A stretch of DNA of 9,906 nucleotides from Fimbriimonadaceae bacterium (GTDB lineage Bacteria > Armatimonadota > Fimbriimonadia > Fimbriimonadales > Fimbriimonadaceae), in contig JAKRSE010000302.1 of the NCBI GenBank assembly GCA_022402505.1, forward strand, positions 1 to 9,906, in the 5' to 3' direction. Below the pieces are notes generated by a model, which made no database searches, was not told where the DNA came from, and saw only the letters and a program-made list of their open reading frames with translations. This document shows, in pieces, positions 1-6,376 of this stretch (the stretch's first letter is position 1; each line of letters opens with the position of its first letter). Position numbers and translations under genes: made by a program.

Positions 1-903
1 GGGCAGGGTGGGCACGGCCATGAACTCGACCTTCGGGGCTCCGTTCGGCATCGTCTTGGCGTATTCGGCCATCTCGCTCACCAGCCAGGTTCCACAGGGG
101 ATCATCGCCGCCTTGCCGTCATAGAAGGCGGCCTGGCTGTCGGTGTGGTTCAGTCCCATGCTGCCCCTCAGGAAGTCGCCGCGCTGGACCAGAGCCTGGG
201 TTCGTCGGGCCGCTTCGAGCACCGAGGCGGACTTCCACGCGCCCGGCTTCAGGTTCTGGATGTCGTTCCAGGCCTCGATTCCGCCGTGGCTGATGATCCA
301 GGGGTAGAGGAAGCCGGCGAGCATGTAGTAGGGGTACTGCCCCTGGAAGGTGATCGGAGCGAGGCCCTTCGCCTTGATCTTGTCGTTCAGAGCCAGCAGC
401 TCGTCGAAGGTGGTTGGAACCTCCCAGCCGTTCGCCTGGAAGAGGTCGGCGTTGTACCACCAGCCGTTGATGTTGACGTGGTAGGGAAGCATGTAGACCT
501 TGCCCTCGTGCATTCCCATCTTCAGCAGACCGGGGTCGAAGCTGTCTCGCCAGCCGTCCTGGTCCAGGTACTCATCCCAGGGCTTCAGCTGGTCATCGTA
601 GACGAGCGCCCAGTAGTCCATCCCCCAGCCCGGCCAGGCGAGGTCGGGGACGTCGCCCGCGACGAAGCGGGGGCGGAGCTTCTCCCAGACTCGGGGGTCG
701 CCCCAGACATCCACTTCGCGGCCCTCCTTCTCGCCCCATTCCTTGCCGGCGGCCTGGAAGAAGTCGATCCCGTAGCCTCCCTGGAAGCTGACGACTTCGA
801 CCTTGCCCTTGCCGGCCTCCGCCGATTCACCCCCTCCGCCGCACCCGGCCAGCAGGGCCCCGACGGCGACGAGGGCGGAGAGAAGAATGGTCCGCGTCTT
901 CAT
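1..903 (-). CDS. ABC-type sugar-binding lipoprotein (family 1 solute-binding protein), 3' partial
   Basis: Reading the minus strand from the ATG at 903 gives 301 uninterrupted codons to the window edge, so the C-terminus is missing. Residues 1-21 are a bacterial lipoprotein signal: KTR at the N-terminus, a hydrophobic stretch, then the lipobox LAGC with the lipidated Cys at 21, followed by a Gly-rich linker. The mature part reads like extracellular solute-binding proteins of carbohydrate ABC importers: 'DVPDLAWPGWGMDYWAL' near 85-100, 'GKVYMLPYHVNINGWWYN' near 134-151, 'FDELLALNDKIKAKG' at 166-180, and 'SQAAFYDGKAAMIPCGTWL' near 256-274. Family members usually have about 400-450 residues, so roughly a third is outside the window. 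It would capture a sugar or oligosaccharide and hand it to a permease pair, presumably encoded further left. No Shine-Dalgarno is evident before 903. The substrate cannot be read from the sequence. Confidence 0.93.
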   Translation of the reverse strand, partial: MKTRTILLSALVAVGALLAGCGGGGESAEAGKGKVEVVSFQGGYGIDFFQAAGKEWGEKEGREVDVWGDPRVWEKLRPRFVAGDVPDLAWPGWGMDYWALVYDDQLKPWDEYLDQDGWRDSFDPGLLKMGMHEGKVYMLPYHVNINGWWYNADLFQANGWEVPTTFDELLALNDKIKAKGLAPITFQGQYPYYMLAGFLYPWIISHGGIEAWNDIQNLKPGAWKSASVLEAARRTQALVQRGDFLRGSMGLNHTDSQAAFYDGKAAMIPCGTWLVSEMAEYAKTMPNGAPKVEFMAVPTLP

Positions 904-990
904 GTTCGGCGCAGTTTACGCCATCCATCGCGGCGGCAGCGCCCTGAGTTCTCGGCGATCAGTCGGCCGGTCATGGCAATTCCTTAACAT

Positions 991-1026
991 ACAAGTATTG
1001 ACAAGTGTGTGTTGGGGGGGTAAGAA
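991..1026 (+). promoter_or_regulatory. Candidate sigma-70-like promoter with a 10-bp-phased direct repeat
   Basis: In the 174-base divergent gap there is a perfect TTGACA (998-1003), a 17-base spacer ending in seven G, and TAAGAA (1021-1026; 3 of 6 to TATAAT). This would drive the cysteine-rich protein at 1078. Overlapping it, ACAAGT occurs at 991-996 and again at 1001-1006, exactly one helical turn apart, which could be an operator. The -10 is weak, and sigma-factor consensus in this lineage is uncertain, so this is a candidate only. No convincing promoter for the minus-strand binding-protein gene was found in the same gap. Confidence 0.35.
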
Positions 1027-1077
1027 TGGAATGTAAAAGGGAAGTATTGGATTCTTTCTGCGGGTACTCTGGCAGTC

Positions 1078-1437
1078 ATGGCGGTTTCGGTCCTTGCCTT
1101 GATTCCACCGGAGAGTGGTCGGGGCCCCTGTGAGATCAAGGGCAAGTGCGAACCAGCCGTGACATGCCAGGCCGGTCCGGCAAGGATCGACTGCTTGAAG
1201 AACAATTCAACCCCCGGAGTCCCCAACCCGCTTGCGGACGACTATGTCGTCTTGGCCGGGCAACACTACAAGATCATTCCGCAAGATCAGACCAAGTGCA
1301 AGGCCGGAGCCCCAGACTGTTCCAATTCCGGGGTCGAGCCTTGCTTCGATTTCAAGTTGTATGGGGCGTCCGGTTGCGGCACCTCCATGTTCACGGCAAC
1401 CTGCTCTCGGGGAGGATTCTGCAATGCGATCCAGTGA
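1078..1437 (+). CDS. Small ten-cysteine protein, probably exported; unknown function
   Basis: 119 residues from ATG 1078, family not recognised. It holds ten cysteines spread over the chain (for example GPC, GKC, VTC, IDC, TKC, PDC, EPC, SGC, ATC, GFC), an even number that fits disulfide-bonded extracytoplasmic folding. From ATG 1078 the N-terminus is only 'MAVSVLALIPPES', too short and without positive charge for a signal peptide. The same frame is open upstream to a TAA at 1021-1023, and those codons give 'KGKYWILSAGTLAV' directly before it. Together they form a normal Sec leader, but no ATG, GTG or TTG exists in that frame. An ATG at 1026 sits one frame away, so the true start is unresolved. 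The stop overlaps the next gene by 14 bases and that gene's RBS lies within this one, implying translational coupling. The protein may act together with its LolA/RseB-like neighbour. Confidence 0.72.
   Translation: MAVSVLALIPPESGRGPCEIKGKCEPAVTCQAGPARIDCLKNNSTPGVPNPLADDYVVLAGQHYKIIPQDQTKCKAGAPDCSNSGVEPCFDFKLYGASGCGTSMFTATCSRGGFCNAIQ
1409..1415 (+). promoter_or_regulatory. Shine-Dalgarno deciding the start of the 1424 gene
   Basis: GGGGAGG lies eight bases before ATG 1424, inside the end of the preceding gene. It supports 1424 over the longer in-frame opening at 1232, and places translation of this gene under control of ribosomes reading the upstream cysteine-rich gene. Confidence 0.7.
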
Positions 1438-2326
1438 CCTTATTTTCCGTCGATTCGGCTGTCCATTGCTGACGACCGGCCTGATGCTTGCCGGCTCGTC
1501 GGCGGCTTTCGCCCAGACGGTGCCGATTTCCAGGGTCCAGGAGGGACTGGAGCGTCAGAAGGCAGACCTGGTCGGCCTCCGCGCCGAATACAGGGTGGAT
1601 CGGCATGATCTGCCCAAAGGGGAGGAGCCGGGGATCTATGCCGTCGGGCGGCCCGTCGGGTCAAGCCTGGCGGTGAAGGAGCATCGCGGGACCCTGCTTT
1701 TTGAGGTCTCGGAGGCGCCTGCCCGGCGGCTCTTCGGGCGGGCCTTCCGCTGGCGTGGCTGGTTCGTTTGGGAAGGCTCGACCGGCAGTCCGACCGTCTC
1801 TCGCCTGGAGCCGAAGGCTCTGGACTTGACTCCCAGCTCCAATCTGCTTTCAGGCACTTTAGGCGTGGATGGCTTGTTCTATGCCGATGCCCTTCGGGGC
1901 CGGAGGTTTCAGGCGGAGTCCTCCCGCGATGGTTCGGTCCTCGTGACGATTCCCGGGCGGAATCCCAGCGGTCCGCATGAATCTCGACTCCGACTCCTTC
2001 CCTCGAAAGGCTGGGCCCTCAGCTCGGCCGAGGTGACGCAGGCCGGGAGCGGCGGCATGACCTACCGGAGCACAGTTGTGGTTGCCAGTCATCGGAAGGT
2101 CGGTTCAGCCTGGCTGCCGGCCTCCTTCAGGCATGTCACGAGAGTGAACCTGAACGGAAAGTGGAGCCTGGGCGAGGACTTCGCCGCCTCGCTGAAGAAC
2201 CTTCAGCCACGATTTTTGGAGGCGGATCCCTGGTCGAAGATGATCCCTGGTCGCCGCCTCACCCGCAACAGCGACGATGTGGAGGGTGTGATCCTGCCGG
2301 ACGGAAGCATCCGTTGGAGCCCCTAG
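1424..2326 (+). CDS. Sec-exported LolA/RseB-like protein of unknown specific role
   Basis: 300 residues. The start at 1424 is chosen because of the strong SD and because it yields a clean signal peptide: RR at 9-10, hydrophobic 'PLLTTGLMLAGSSAAFA' and predicted cleavage AFA|Q after residue 30. The mature part opens with an amphipathic helix ('VQEGLERQKADLVGLRAEY', from about 38). Alternating beta-rich segments follow, with phrases such as 'GTLLFEVSEAP', 'RGWFVWEGST', 'SVLVTIPG' and 'TYRSTVVVASHRKVGSAWLPASFRHV'. The architecture of a helix followed by an open beta barrel that binds a hydrophobic ligand resembles exported LolA/LolB/RseB-fold proteins. This is an inference from texture, not a motif match. 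It overlaps the ten-cysteine protein upstream and is coupled to it. Its TAG stop (2324-2326) falls inside the CTAG that borders the inverted-repeat element, so that insertion left the protein intact. Confidence 0.82.
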   Translation: MRSSDLIFRRFGCPLLTTGLMLAGSSAAFAQTVPISRVQEGLERQKADLVGLRAEYRVDRHDLPKGEEPGIYAVGRPVGSSLAVKEHRGTLLFEVSEAPARRLFGRAFRWRGWFVWEGSTGSPTVSRLEPKALDLTPSSNLLSGTLGVDGLFYADALRGRRFQAESSRDGSVLVTIPGRNPSGPHESRLRLLPSKGWALSSAEVTQAGSGGMTYRSTVVVASHRKVGSAWLPASFRHVTRVNLNGKWSLGEDFAASLKNLQPRFLEADPWSKMIPGRRLTRNSDDVEGVILPDGSIRWSP

Positions 2327-2341
2327 GGTCTGTTCACACTT
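2323..2341 (+). repeat. Left terminal inverted repeat
   Basis: Nineteen bases identical to the reverse complement of 2617-2635, including the terminal CTAG. The match breaks at the next base. The CTAG contains the stop codon of the upstream gene. Confidence 0.85.
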
Positions 2342-2616
2342 TCATGAGCAGGAGGCGGTTGAGGATCTTTCTGATCCCCGCGAGGGCCGATCAAGGGGTG
2401 CCCCGACCTGACGGCCCTCCCCAGTCTCATGGCGGAAGCCGGGACGGTTGGCCGGCCGCAGGTCGGGAAGCAGGGAGTTCTGCCTTCGGAAGTGCGTCGG
2501 AGGCACCGTCCCCTAGACCTGGCCTGCGCCGGATCGCGGCCTCTCCGCTTCAAGCCGGGCCGGCGGTCCGTCGACAGGCCAGGGCACCCACTGTCAGGCG
2601 GACAGGTGTGAACCAG

Positions 2617-2635
2617 AAGTGTGAACAGACCCTAG
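2617..2635 (-). repeat. Right terminal inverted repeat
   Basis: Perfect 19-base partner of 2323-2341. It ends 22 bases before the stop codon of the minus-strand membrane-protein gene, so the insertion sits cleanly between two converging genes. Confidence 0.85.
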
Positions 2636-2657
2636 TCCACCGGGTATTCGCCGCCGG

Positions 2658-3092
2658 TCAGCCGCGACCGTCCGCGTCCCCATAAAGGAACGGCACCCGG
2701 AGCAGCCGGGCCGAGGCGAGGGCGAGGAGGGGGATGAGGGCTCCGGTGGCGATCATGAGAAGCGGCGTCCGAAGCGCGATCCAGACCGGCCCCTCGAACA
2801 TGCCCGGGTTGACGCTGATCATGACGGTCACGAACGCGGCGGGTCCGAGGATGGCCGTCGAGACGAGGGCGATGAACCAGGCCGGCTTGAGCCACGAAGC
2901 CGCGACCAGGACGGCCAGGGCGATCAGGCTGAACGCCGGCGAGAACCCGACTCCGTGGCCGAGGACCGACGACACTCCCAGCCTGGCGACGGCGTCCGGG
3001 ATCAGCATGGCCAGGGCTGGAACCGTCAGGTACCAGAGCAGGATGCGGGCTTCGCGGCCGAGGCCGAACGGCTTGGAGAGAGATTCGGTCAT
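2658..3092 (-). CDS. Small four-helix integral membrane protein, unknown function
   Basis: 144 residues from ATG at 3092. That start is preferred over an in-frame ATG at 3131 because GGAG lies six bases ahead of it and nothing comparable precedes 3131. Hydrophobic segments at about 18-38 ('LLWYLTVPALAMLIPDAV'), 53-68 ('AFSLIALAVLVAASWL'), 71-93 ('AWFIALVSTAILGPAAFVTV') and 103-130 ('VWIALRTPLLMIATGALIPL') predict four membrane helices with a short charged C-terminus. No known family was recognised. It follows the NADH dehydrogenase gene on the same strand after a 67-base gap, so the two are likely co-transcribed. A role linked to the membrane respiratory enzyme is possible but not shown. Confidence 0.78.
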   Translation of the reverse strand: MTESLSKPFGLGREARILLWYLTVPALAMLIPDAVARLGVSSVLGHGVGFSPAFSLIALAVLVAASWLKPAWFIALVSTAILGPAAFVTVMISVNPGMFEGPVWIALRTPLLMIATGALIPLLALASARLLRVPFLYGDADGRG

Positions 3093-3159
3093 GGGTTTCT
3101 CCAAACTGGAGTGTAACGCAGTCTGTCCCATTCAGCAGCAGGAAATCGAGTCTGCCGCT

Positions 3160-4407
3160 TCAACCCCGGCGAAGACGTCCGGTGATCAGGCGGACTCCCG
3201 GCCGGTTCAGCAGATAGCTCCAGACCCATTGGAAAAAGACCAGCAGCTTCGACCGGAATCCCACCAGGTAGAGGATGTGGACGGCGAGCCAGAGGAGCCA
3301 GGCGAGAAACCCCGTGACGCTCCGGCCGAAGACGACCCCCACCGCGCGCGACCGGCCGATCGTCGCCATCGTGCCCTTGTCCAGGTAGCGGAATTCCGGG
3401 GGCCGGCCGCCGCTCAGTTCGGCCTGGATCACCTTGGCGACGTGGGTGCCGGCCTGTTTGGCGGCCGGGCTGACTCCGGGCAGTGCAGCCCCCTTCGAGT
3501 CCCTCCAGAGGGCGACGTCGCCGATGGCAAAGCATCCGGGCCGGCCGGGGATCCGGAAGTCGCGGTCAACGACGATCCGACCCATCCGGTCGGTTTCGGC
3601 GGCGAGGCGCTCTCCCCAGGCTTCCGCCGTCAGCCCGGCGGCCCAGACGACCGTGGCCGCTTCGATCCGCCCCTGCGTCGTCTCGACCCCTTGATCGTCC
3701 ATCTGCTCGACCCGGGTTTCGGTCAGAACCTCGACCCCGAGGGCGCGGAGGTCGTCGGCGGCTCGGCGGCCCAGAGGCTCGGGAAGCATCGGCAGCAGGC
3801 GGGGACCGGCCTCGACCAGCACGACCCGGGCCGTCTGGTCGGCGATCCGGTCGAATTCCAGTCGCAGGACTCGCCGGGCCAGTTCCGCGACCGCGCCGGC
3901 CATTTCGACCCCCGTCGGGCCCCCGCCGACCACCACAAAGCAGAGTCGCCGTTCACGCTCTTCGGCCGACTCCGCCGCCTCGGCCCGCTCGAAGGCGCCC
4001 AGGATCCTGGCCCGGAGCTCCAGGGCGTCGTCCAGGCTCTTCAGCCCCGGCGCCCTTTCCGGCCAAGACTCGTTGCCGAACCAGGAGGGGACCAGCCCGG
4101 TCGCCAGGATCAGCCGGTCGAAGGGGATGGGCGGCGAGCCGGACACGATCAGCCGACCCTCCTCCACCCCGACGACGTCCGCCATCAGCACCGAAAGATT
4201 CTTCTGCCCCTGAAGGATCGCCCGGATCGGCTGGGCGATTTCGGCCGGAGAGAGGCCGCCCGTCGCCACCTGGTAGAGCAGTGGTTGGAAAAGGTGGTGG
4301 TTCGTCCGGTCGATCAGCAGGACATCGACCGGACTGCGGTCCAGGCCCCGGGCGGCCGCAAGTCCGGCGAAGCCTCCGCCTACGATGACCACCCTGAGTC
4401 TTGACAT
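3160..4407 (-). CDS. ndh: Type II NADH:quinone oxidoreductase (NDH-2)
   Basis: 415 residues, the usual size for NDH-2, a single-subunit flavoenzyme that passes electrons from NADH to membrane quinone without pumping protons. The start at 4407 puts 'SRLRVVIVGGGFAGLAAARG' at the N-terminus; a longer opening to 4473 adds a non-conserved tail. Seen in order: FAD-binding GGGFAG (10-15); the family phrase 'NHHLFQPLLYQVATGGLSP' (36-54); LATG near 101; the NADH-binding glycine motif GGGPTGVEMAG (161-171); 'VWAAGLT' near 254; FAD-binding 'CFAIGDVA' (292-299); quinone-side 'SPAAKQAGTHVAK' (313-325); and 'YLDKGTMATIGRSRAVG' (341-357). The C-terminus (365-410) is a hydrophobic and basic membrane anchor. 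The related carotenoid or sulfide oxidoreductases lack this combination. It is divergent from the 4472 gene across 64 bases, in which no clear promoter was found. Confidence 0.93.
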   Translation of the reverse strand: MSRLRVVIVGGGFAGLAAARGLDRSPVDVLLIDRTNHHLFQPLLYQVATGGLSPAEIAQPIRAILQGQKNLSVLMADVVGVEEGRLIVSGSPPIPFDRLILATGLVPSWFGNESWPERAPGLKSLDDALELRARILGAFERAEAAESAEERERRLCFVVVGGGPTGVEMAGAVAELARRVLRLEFDRIADQTARVVLVEAGPRLLPMLPEPLGRRAADDLRALGVEVLTETRVEQMDDQGVETTQGRIEAATVVWAAGLTAEAWGERLAAETDRMGRIVVDRDFRIPGRPGCFAIGDVALWRDSKGAALPGVSPAAKQAGTHVAKVIQAELSGGRPPEFRYLDKGTMATIGRSRAVGVVFGRSVTGFLAWLLWLAVHILYLVGFRSKLLVFFQWVWSYLLNRPGVRLITGRLRRG

Positions 4408-4471
4408 CTCGACCTGCAGTGTGCGCCGGCTGGAAGGCCGCTGGGTAGAGTTTGGGCAGGACGGAAGACGC

Positions 4472-4900
4472 ATGGCACGCAGGACATCCAGTCGGGATCT
4501 GCTCCGGAGGGGCCTGGAGGTCGCCGAGGCCTTCGCGGGCTTTCTGGTGAAGGGCGACGCGGCCTCGGCCCATGCGCTCCTGTCGGCCCAGTGCCGAGGT
4601 GAAATCGAGCCCGAGGCTCTGGCGGCGCAGCTGGAGGCAGCCTGGGAGGTTCACGGCCGGCCGGTCGGGATCGTCGGCCGAGACCACGGCGGCTTGGGCG
4701 AGGACCTTGCCGATCCGGAATCCGGCTTTCCCGACATTGTCGATGCCGAAGCAAGGCTGGCCCGGATCGTCCTGATGCTGGAGCCTGGCGAGACAGACCG
4801 CACTCGGGAGCGGGCCGGCTGCAGTCTCTGGGTGAACGTCGCAGCGGAAGAGGGGCGGGATGTCGTCGCCTCCTTCGAAATCGCCGACTTCGATTTTTGA
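4472..4900 (+). CDS. Small cytoplasmic protein, possible NTF2-like fold
   Basis: 142 residues from ATG 4472, which has GGAAG four bases upstream. An in-frame ATG at 4385 would overlap the divergent ndh gene and adds nothing that looks conserved. There is no signal peptide or membrane segment. The N-terminal helix ('LLRRGLEVAEAFAGFLVKGD'), the phrase 'ALLSAQCRGEIEPEALAAQLEAA' and two final beta-type strands ('GCSLWVNVAAEEGRDVVASF' and the acidic end 'EIADFDF') resemble NTF2/SnoaL-like or DUF3887-like domains, in which a helical layer packs on a curved sheet. That is an inference from pattern only; catalytic residues were not identified. It is followed 49 bases later by the Gfo/Idh gene on the same strand and may share its transcript. 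Confidence 0.72.
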   Translation: MARRTSSRDLLRRGLEVAEAFAGFLVKGDAASAHALLSAQCRGEIEPEALAAQLEAAWEVHGRPVGIVGRDHGGLGEDLADPESGFPDIVDAEARLARIVLMLEPGETDRTRERAGCSLWVNVAAEEGRDVVASFEIADFDF

Positions 4901-4949
4901 CCTCTCGGATCAGGGGCGATTCCTGGGGCGGCGGGGCTAGAATGGCGGC

Positions 4950-6188
4950 ATGGCCAAGGATGCTCATACCCGCCGCGACGTGCTTGGAATGGCCGCTGCG
5001 GCCGCTGCCCTGACGGCTCTGCCCGGCTTCGCGACCGCCGAATCGATCCAGCCGCGCCGCCGCCGGATCGGCCCCAACGACACGATCCAGATCGGGATCA
5101 TCGGCCCCGGCGGAAGTCGGGGCGGCTACCGCCAGGGCCTGGGGGTCGGCCGATGGGCGCACTCGAAGGAGGGGGCCAAGATCGTGGCCGTCTGCGATGT
5201 GGACGCGCTCCACATGAAGGAGGCCTCCGACGCCTTCGGCGGGGCGCGGATGTTCAAGGACTACCGCGAGATGATCCGGTCAGGCGGCCTGGATGCGGTG
5301 ATCATCGGCACGCCCGACCACTGGCACCATCGGCAGTGTCTGGACGCGATGGCCGCCGGCTTGGATGTCTACTGCGAGAAGCCGCTGACGCTCAAGATCG
5401 CCGAGGGGCGGGAGATCGCGGATTCGGCCCGGCGCAACCGGACCGTCTTCCAGACCGGCAGCCAGCAGCGTTCGGAAGCCCGGTTCCGCCAGGCGGTCCT
5501 CGTGGCTCGGTCCGGCAGGCTGGGGAGGATCACCTCCGCCGAGGTCGTGCTCCCGGGCGGACCGACGGGCGGACCCTTCGAGACCATGCCCGTCCCGGCC
5601 GATTTCGACTGGGAGATGTGGCAGGGCCCGGCCGAGCGGCACGAATACACCTTCAAGCGGACCCACGGCGATTTCCGCTGGTGGCGCGAGTATTCCGGCG
5701 GGATGCTCACCGACTGGGGGGCGCACCATCTGGACATCCTTCAGTGGGGCCTCGGGATGGACGATTCCGGGCCGATCAGCGTGGAGGCGAGCTGCGATTC
5801 GCCTCCGATCATCTCCAGCCGGCACTTCAACACCTATCCTCAGTTCGCGGCGACTCTGGAGTACCCTGGCGGGATCACGGTGAAGCTGAGTTCGAAGGGA
5901 GACAACGGGACGAGATTCATCGGCGAGAAGGGCTGGGTCTTCGTGAACCGCGGCAGGATCGAAGCCTCCGACCCCGCCCTGCTGATCGACCCGCCTGCGG
6001 TGGAAGGGGTGGTGGTCTCAAACGACCACGTCGGCAATTGGCTGGACGCGATCCGCAGCCGGGGAACCTGCATCTGCACCGCCGAAATCGGCCACCGCAG
6101 CGCCACCGTCTGCCACCTGGTGAACGAGTCGCTGGACGCCAACGGCCGAAAGCTGATCTGGGATCCGAGACGAGAGCGGTTCGGCTGA
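4950..6188 (+). CDS. Tat-exported Gfo/Idh/MocA family oxidoreductase
   Basis: 412 residues. Residues 7-30 are a twin-arginine leader (TRRDVLGM, then an Ala-rich core ending 'PGFATA'), so the folded cofactor-bound enzyme is probably sent across the cytoplasmic membrane. The Rossmann start is 'IQIGIIGPGGSRGGY' (46-60), followed by 'AVCDV' (80-84), 'VIIGTPDHWHH' (117-127) and the hallmark 'CEKPLTLKIAEGREI' (142-156), whose Lys and Pro line the active site. 'GGMLTDWGAHHLDILQWGLG' (250-269) carries the Asp...His motif of the substrate site. The family performs NAD(P)-dependent oxidation or reduction of sugars, cyclitols or their glycosides; Tat-exported members are common in Planctomycetota. The exact substrate is not readable. 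The SD before 4950 is weak, but the Tat leader fixes the start. The end is followed by about 90 bases with no clear terminator hairpin. Confidence 0.93.
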   Translation: MAKDAHTRRDVLGMAAAAAALTALPGFATAESIQPRRRRIGPNDTIQIGIIGPGGSRGGYRQGLGVGRWAHSKEGAKIVAVCDVDALHMKEASDAFGGARMFKDYREMIRSGGLDAVIIGTPDHWHHRQCLDAMAAGLDVYCEKPLTLKIAEGREIADSARRNRTVFQTGSQQRSEARFRQAVLVARSGRLGRITSAEVVLPGGPTGGPFETMPVPADFDWEMWQGPAERHEYTFKRTHGDFRWWREYSGGMLTDWGAHHLDILQWGLGMDDSGPISVEASCDSPPIISSRHFNTYPQFAATLEYPGGITVKLSSKGDNGTRFIGEKGWVFVNRGRIEASDPALLIDPPAVEGVVVSNDHVGNWLDAIRSRGTCICTAEIGHRSATVCHLVNESLDANGRKLIWDPRRERFG

Positions 6189-6275
6189 GGTCGCGGTCGG
6201 GGGCGGGGCAGTGGAGTCTCGTCAATGTGGATTAATTTCCCCTCTTTCAACTCGCGAAAGTGATGTAGAGTGAGT

Positions 6276-6376
6276 ATGGAGAAGCGGATGCACGTGAGGG
6301 GATTGAGTGGTGGAAGTCACAAGGCGGGAGCAATGCTCCTGCTTGTCGTTGGACTCATGCTCACCCCCCCCCCGCG
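6276..6376 (+). other. Out-of-frame Sec signal peptide of the large secreted protein
   Basis: From ATG 6276, or from ATG 6288 which has GGAG six bases ahead, the frame reads a complete leader: basic n-region (from 'MEKRMHVRGLSGGSHKAGA'), core 'MLLLVVGLMLT', then prolines encoded by the C run. This frame ends at a TGA shortly after, at 6408-6410. One extra C would join it to the next frame and give 'TPPPAVAGTYVRK', with a standard AVA|G cleavage site leading directly into the large protein. The leader therefore belongs to the 6377-8089 protein, separated by one base. Confidence 0.75.
6364..6373 (+). repeat. Run of ten C at the frame break
   Basis: Ten consecutive C inside the signal-peptide coding region. 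The number is one short of what keeps leader and mature protein in frame. Tracts of this length are prone to slippage in replication and transcription and also to sequencing error. Confidence 0.9.

Larger units (their letters stand above)
2323..2635. mobile_element. MITE-like non-autonomous element with 15-19 bp terminal inverted repeats
   Basis: The stretch between the convergent genes begins with CTAGGGTCTGTTCACACTT (2323-2341) and ends with its exact reverse complement (2617-2635). If CTAG is the duplicated target, the element proper is 2327-2631, about 305 bp, with 15-bp perfect terminal repeats. CTAG-type targets and ends of this kind are typical of IS5-group transposons, although family placement is an inference. 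Internal inverted pairs strengthen the case: GGGTGCCC at 2396-2403 pairs with 2582-2589, and CCCGACCTG at 2402-2410 pairs with 2459-2467. GTGTGAAC is repeated directly at 2606 and 2619. No convincing coding sequence lies inside: the open frames have Arg/Pro/Gly-biased composition and no transposase motif. It is therefore either a MITE moved by a full-length relative elsewhere, or an internally deleted IS. It fills most of the 331 bases between stop codons. Confidence 0.75.

Noticed and set aside
145..987. Plus-strand open frame of 280 codons opposite the binding protein
   Set aside because: The minus strand encodes a clear lipoprotein binding protein with a lipobox and family motifs; the plus-strand frame is its shadow.
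1232..1423. Longer start for the LolA/RseB-like gene
   Set aside because: It would overlap most of the cysteine-rich gene and bury the signal peptide internally. The start at 1424 has a strong SD and a proper leader.
2342..2616. Possible transposase fragment inside the inverted-repeat element
   Set aside because: Both strands were read; the open frames show no DDE or helix-turn-helix signature and look compositional, so the element is called MITE-like.
3093..3131. Longer start for the four-helix membrane protein
   Set aside because: No SD precedes the ATG at 3131, while GGAG stands six bases before the ATG at 3092.
2734..4404. Long plus-strand open frame of 556 codons
   Set aside because: It lies antisense to the NDH-2 and membrane-protein genes, has Arg/Pro/Gly/Asp-biased composition with no domain pattern, and is a by-product of high GC.
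4385..4471. Longer start for the small NTF2-like gene
   Set aside because: It would overlap the start of the divergent ndh gene; ATG 4472 has its own SD and begins a natural N-terminus.
5153..6235. Second plus-strand frame of 360 codons inside the Gfo/Idh gene
   Set aside because: Overlapping frame with low-complexity Arg/Gly/Pro composition; the other frame has the full set of family motifs.
6189..6275. Promoter or terminator between the Gfo/Idh gene and the secreted cluster
   Set aside because: TTTCAA at 6245-6250 and TAGAGT at 6266-6271 are only 15 bases apart and weak, and no stable hairpin followed by T was found, so no site was called.
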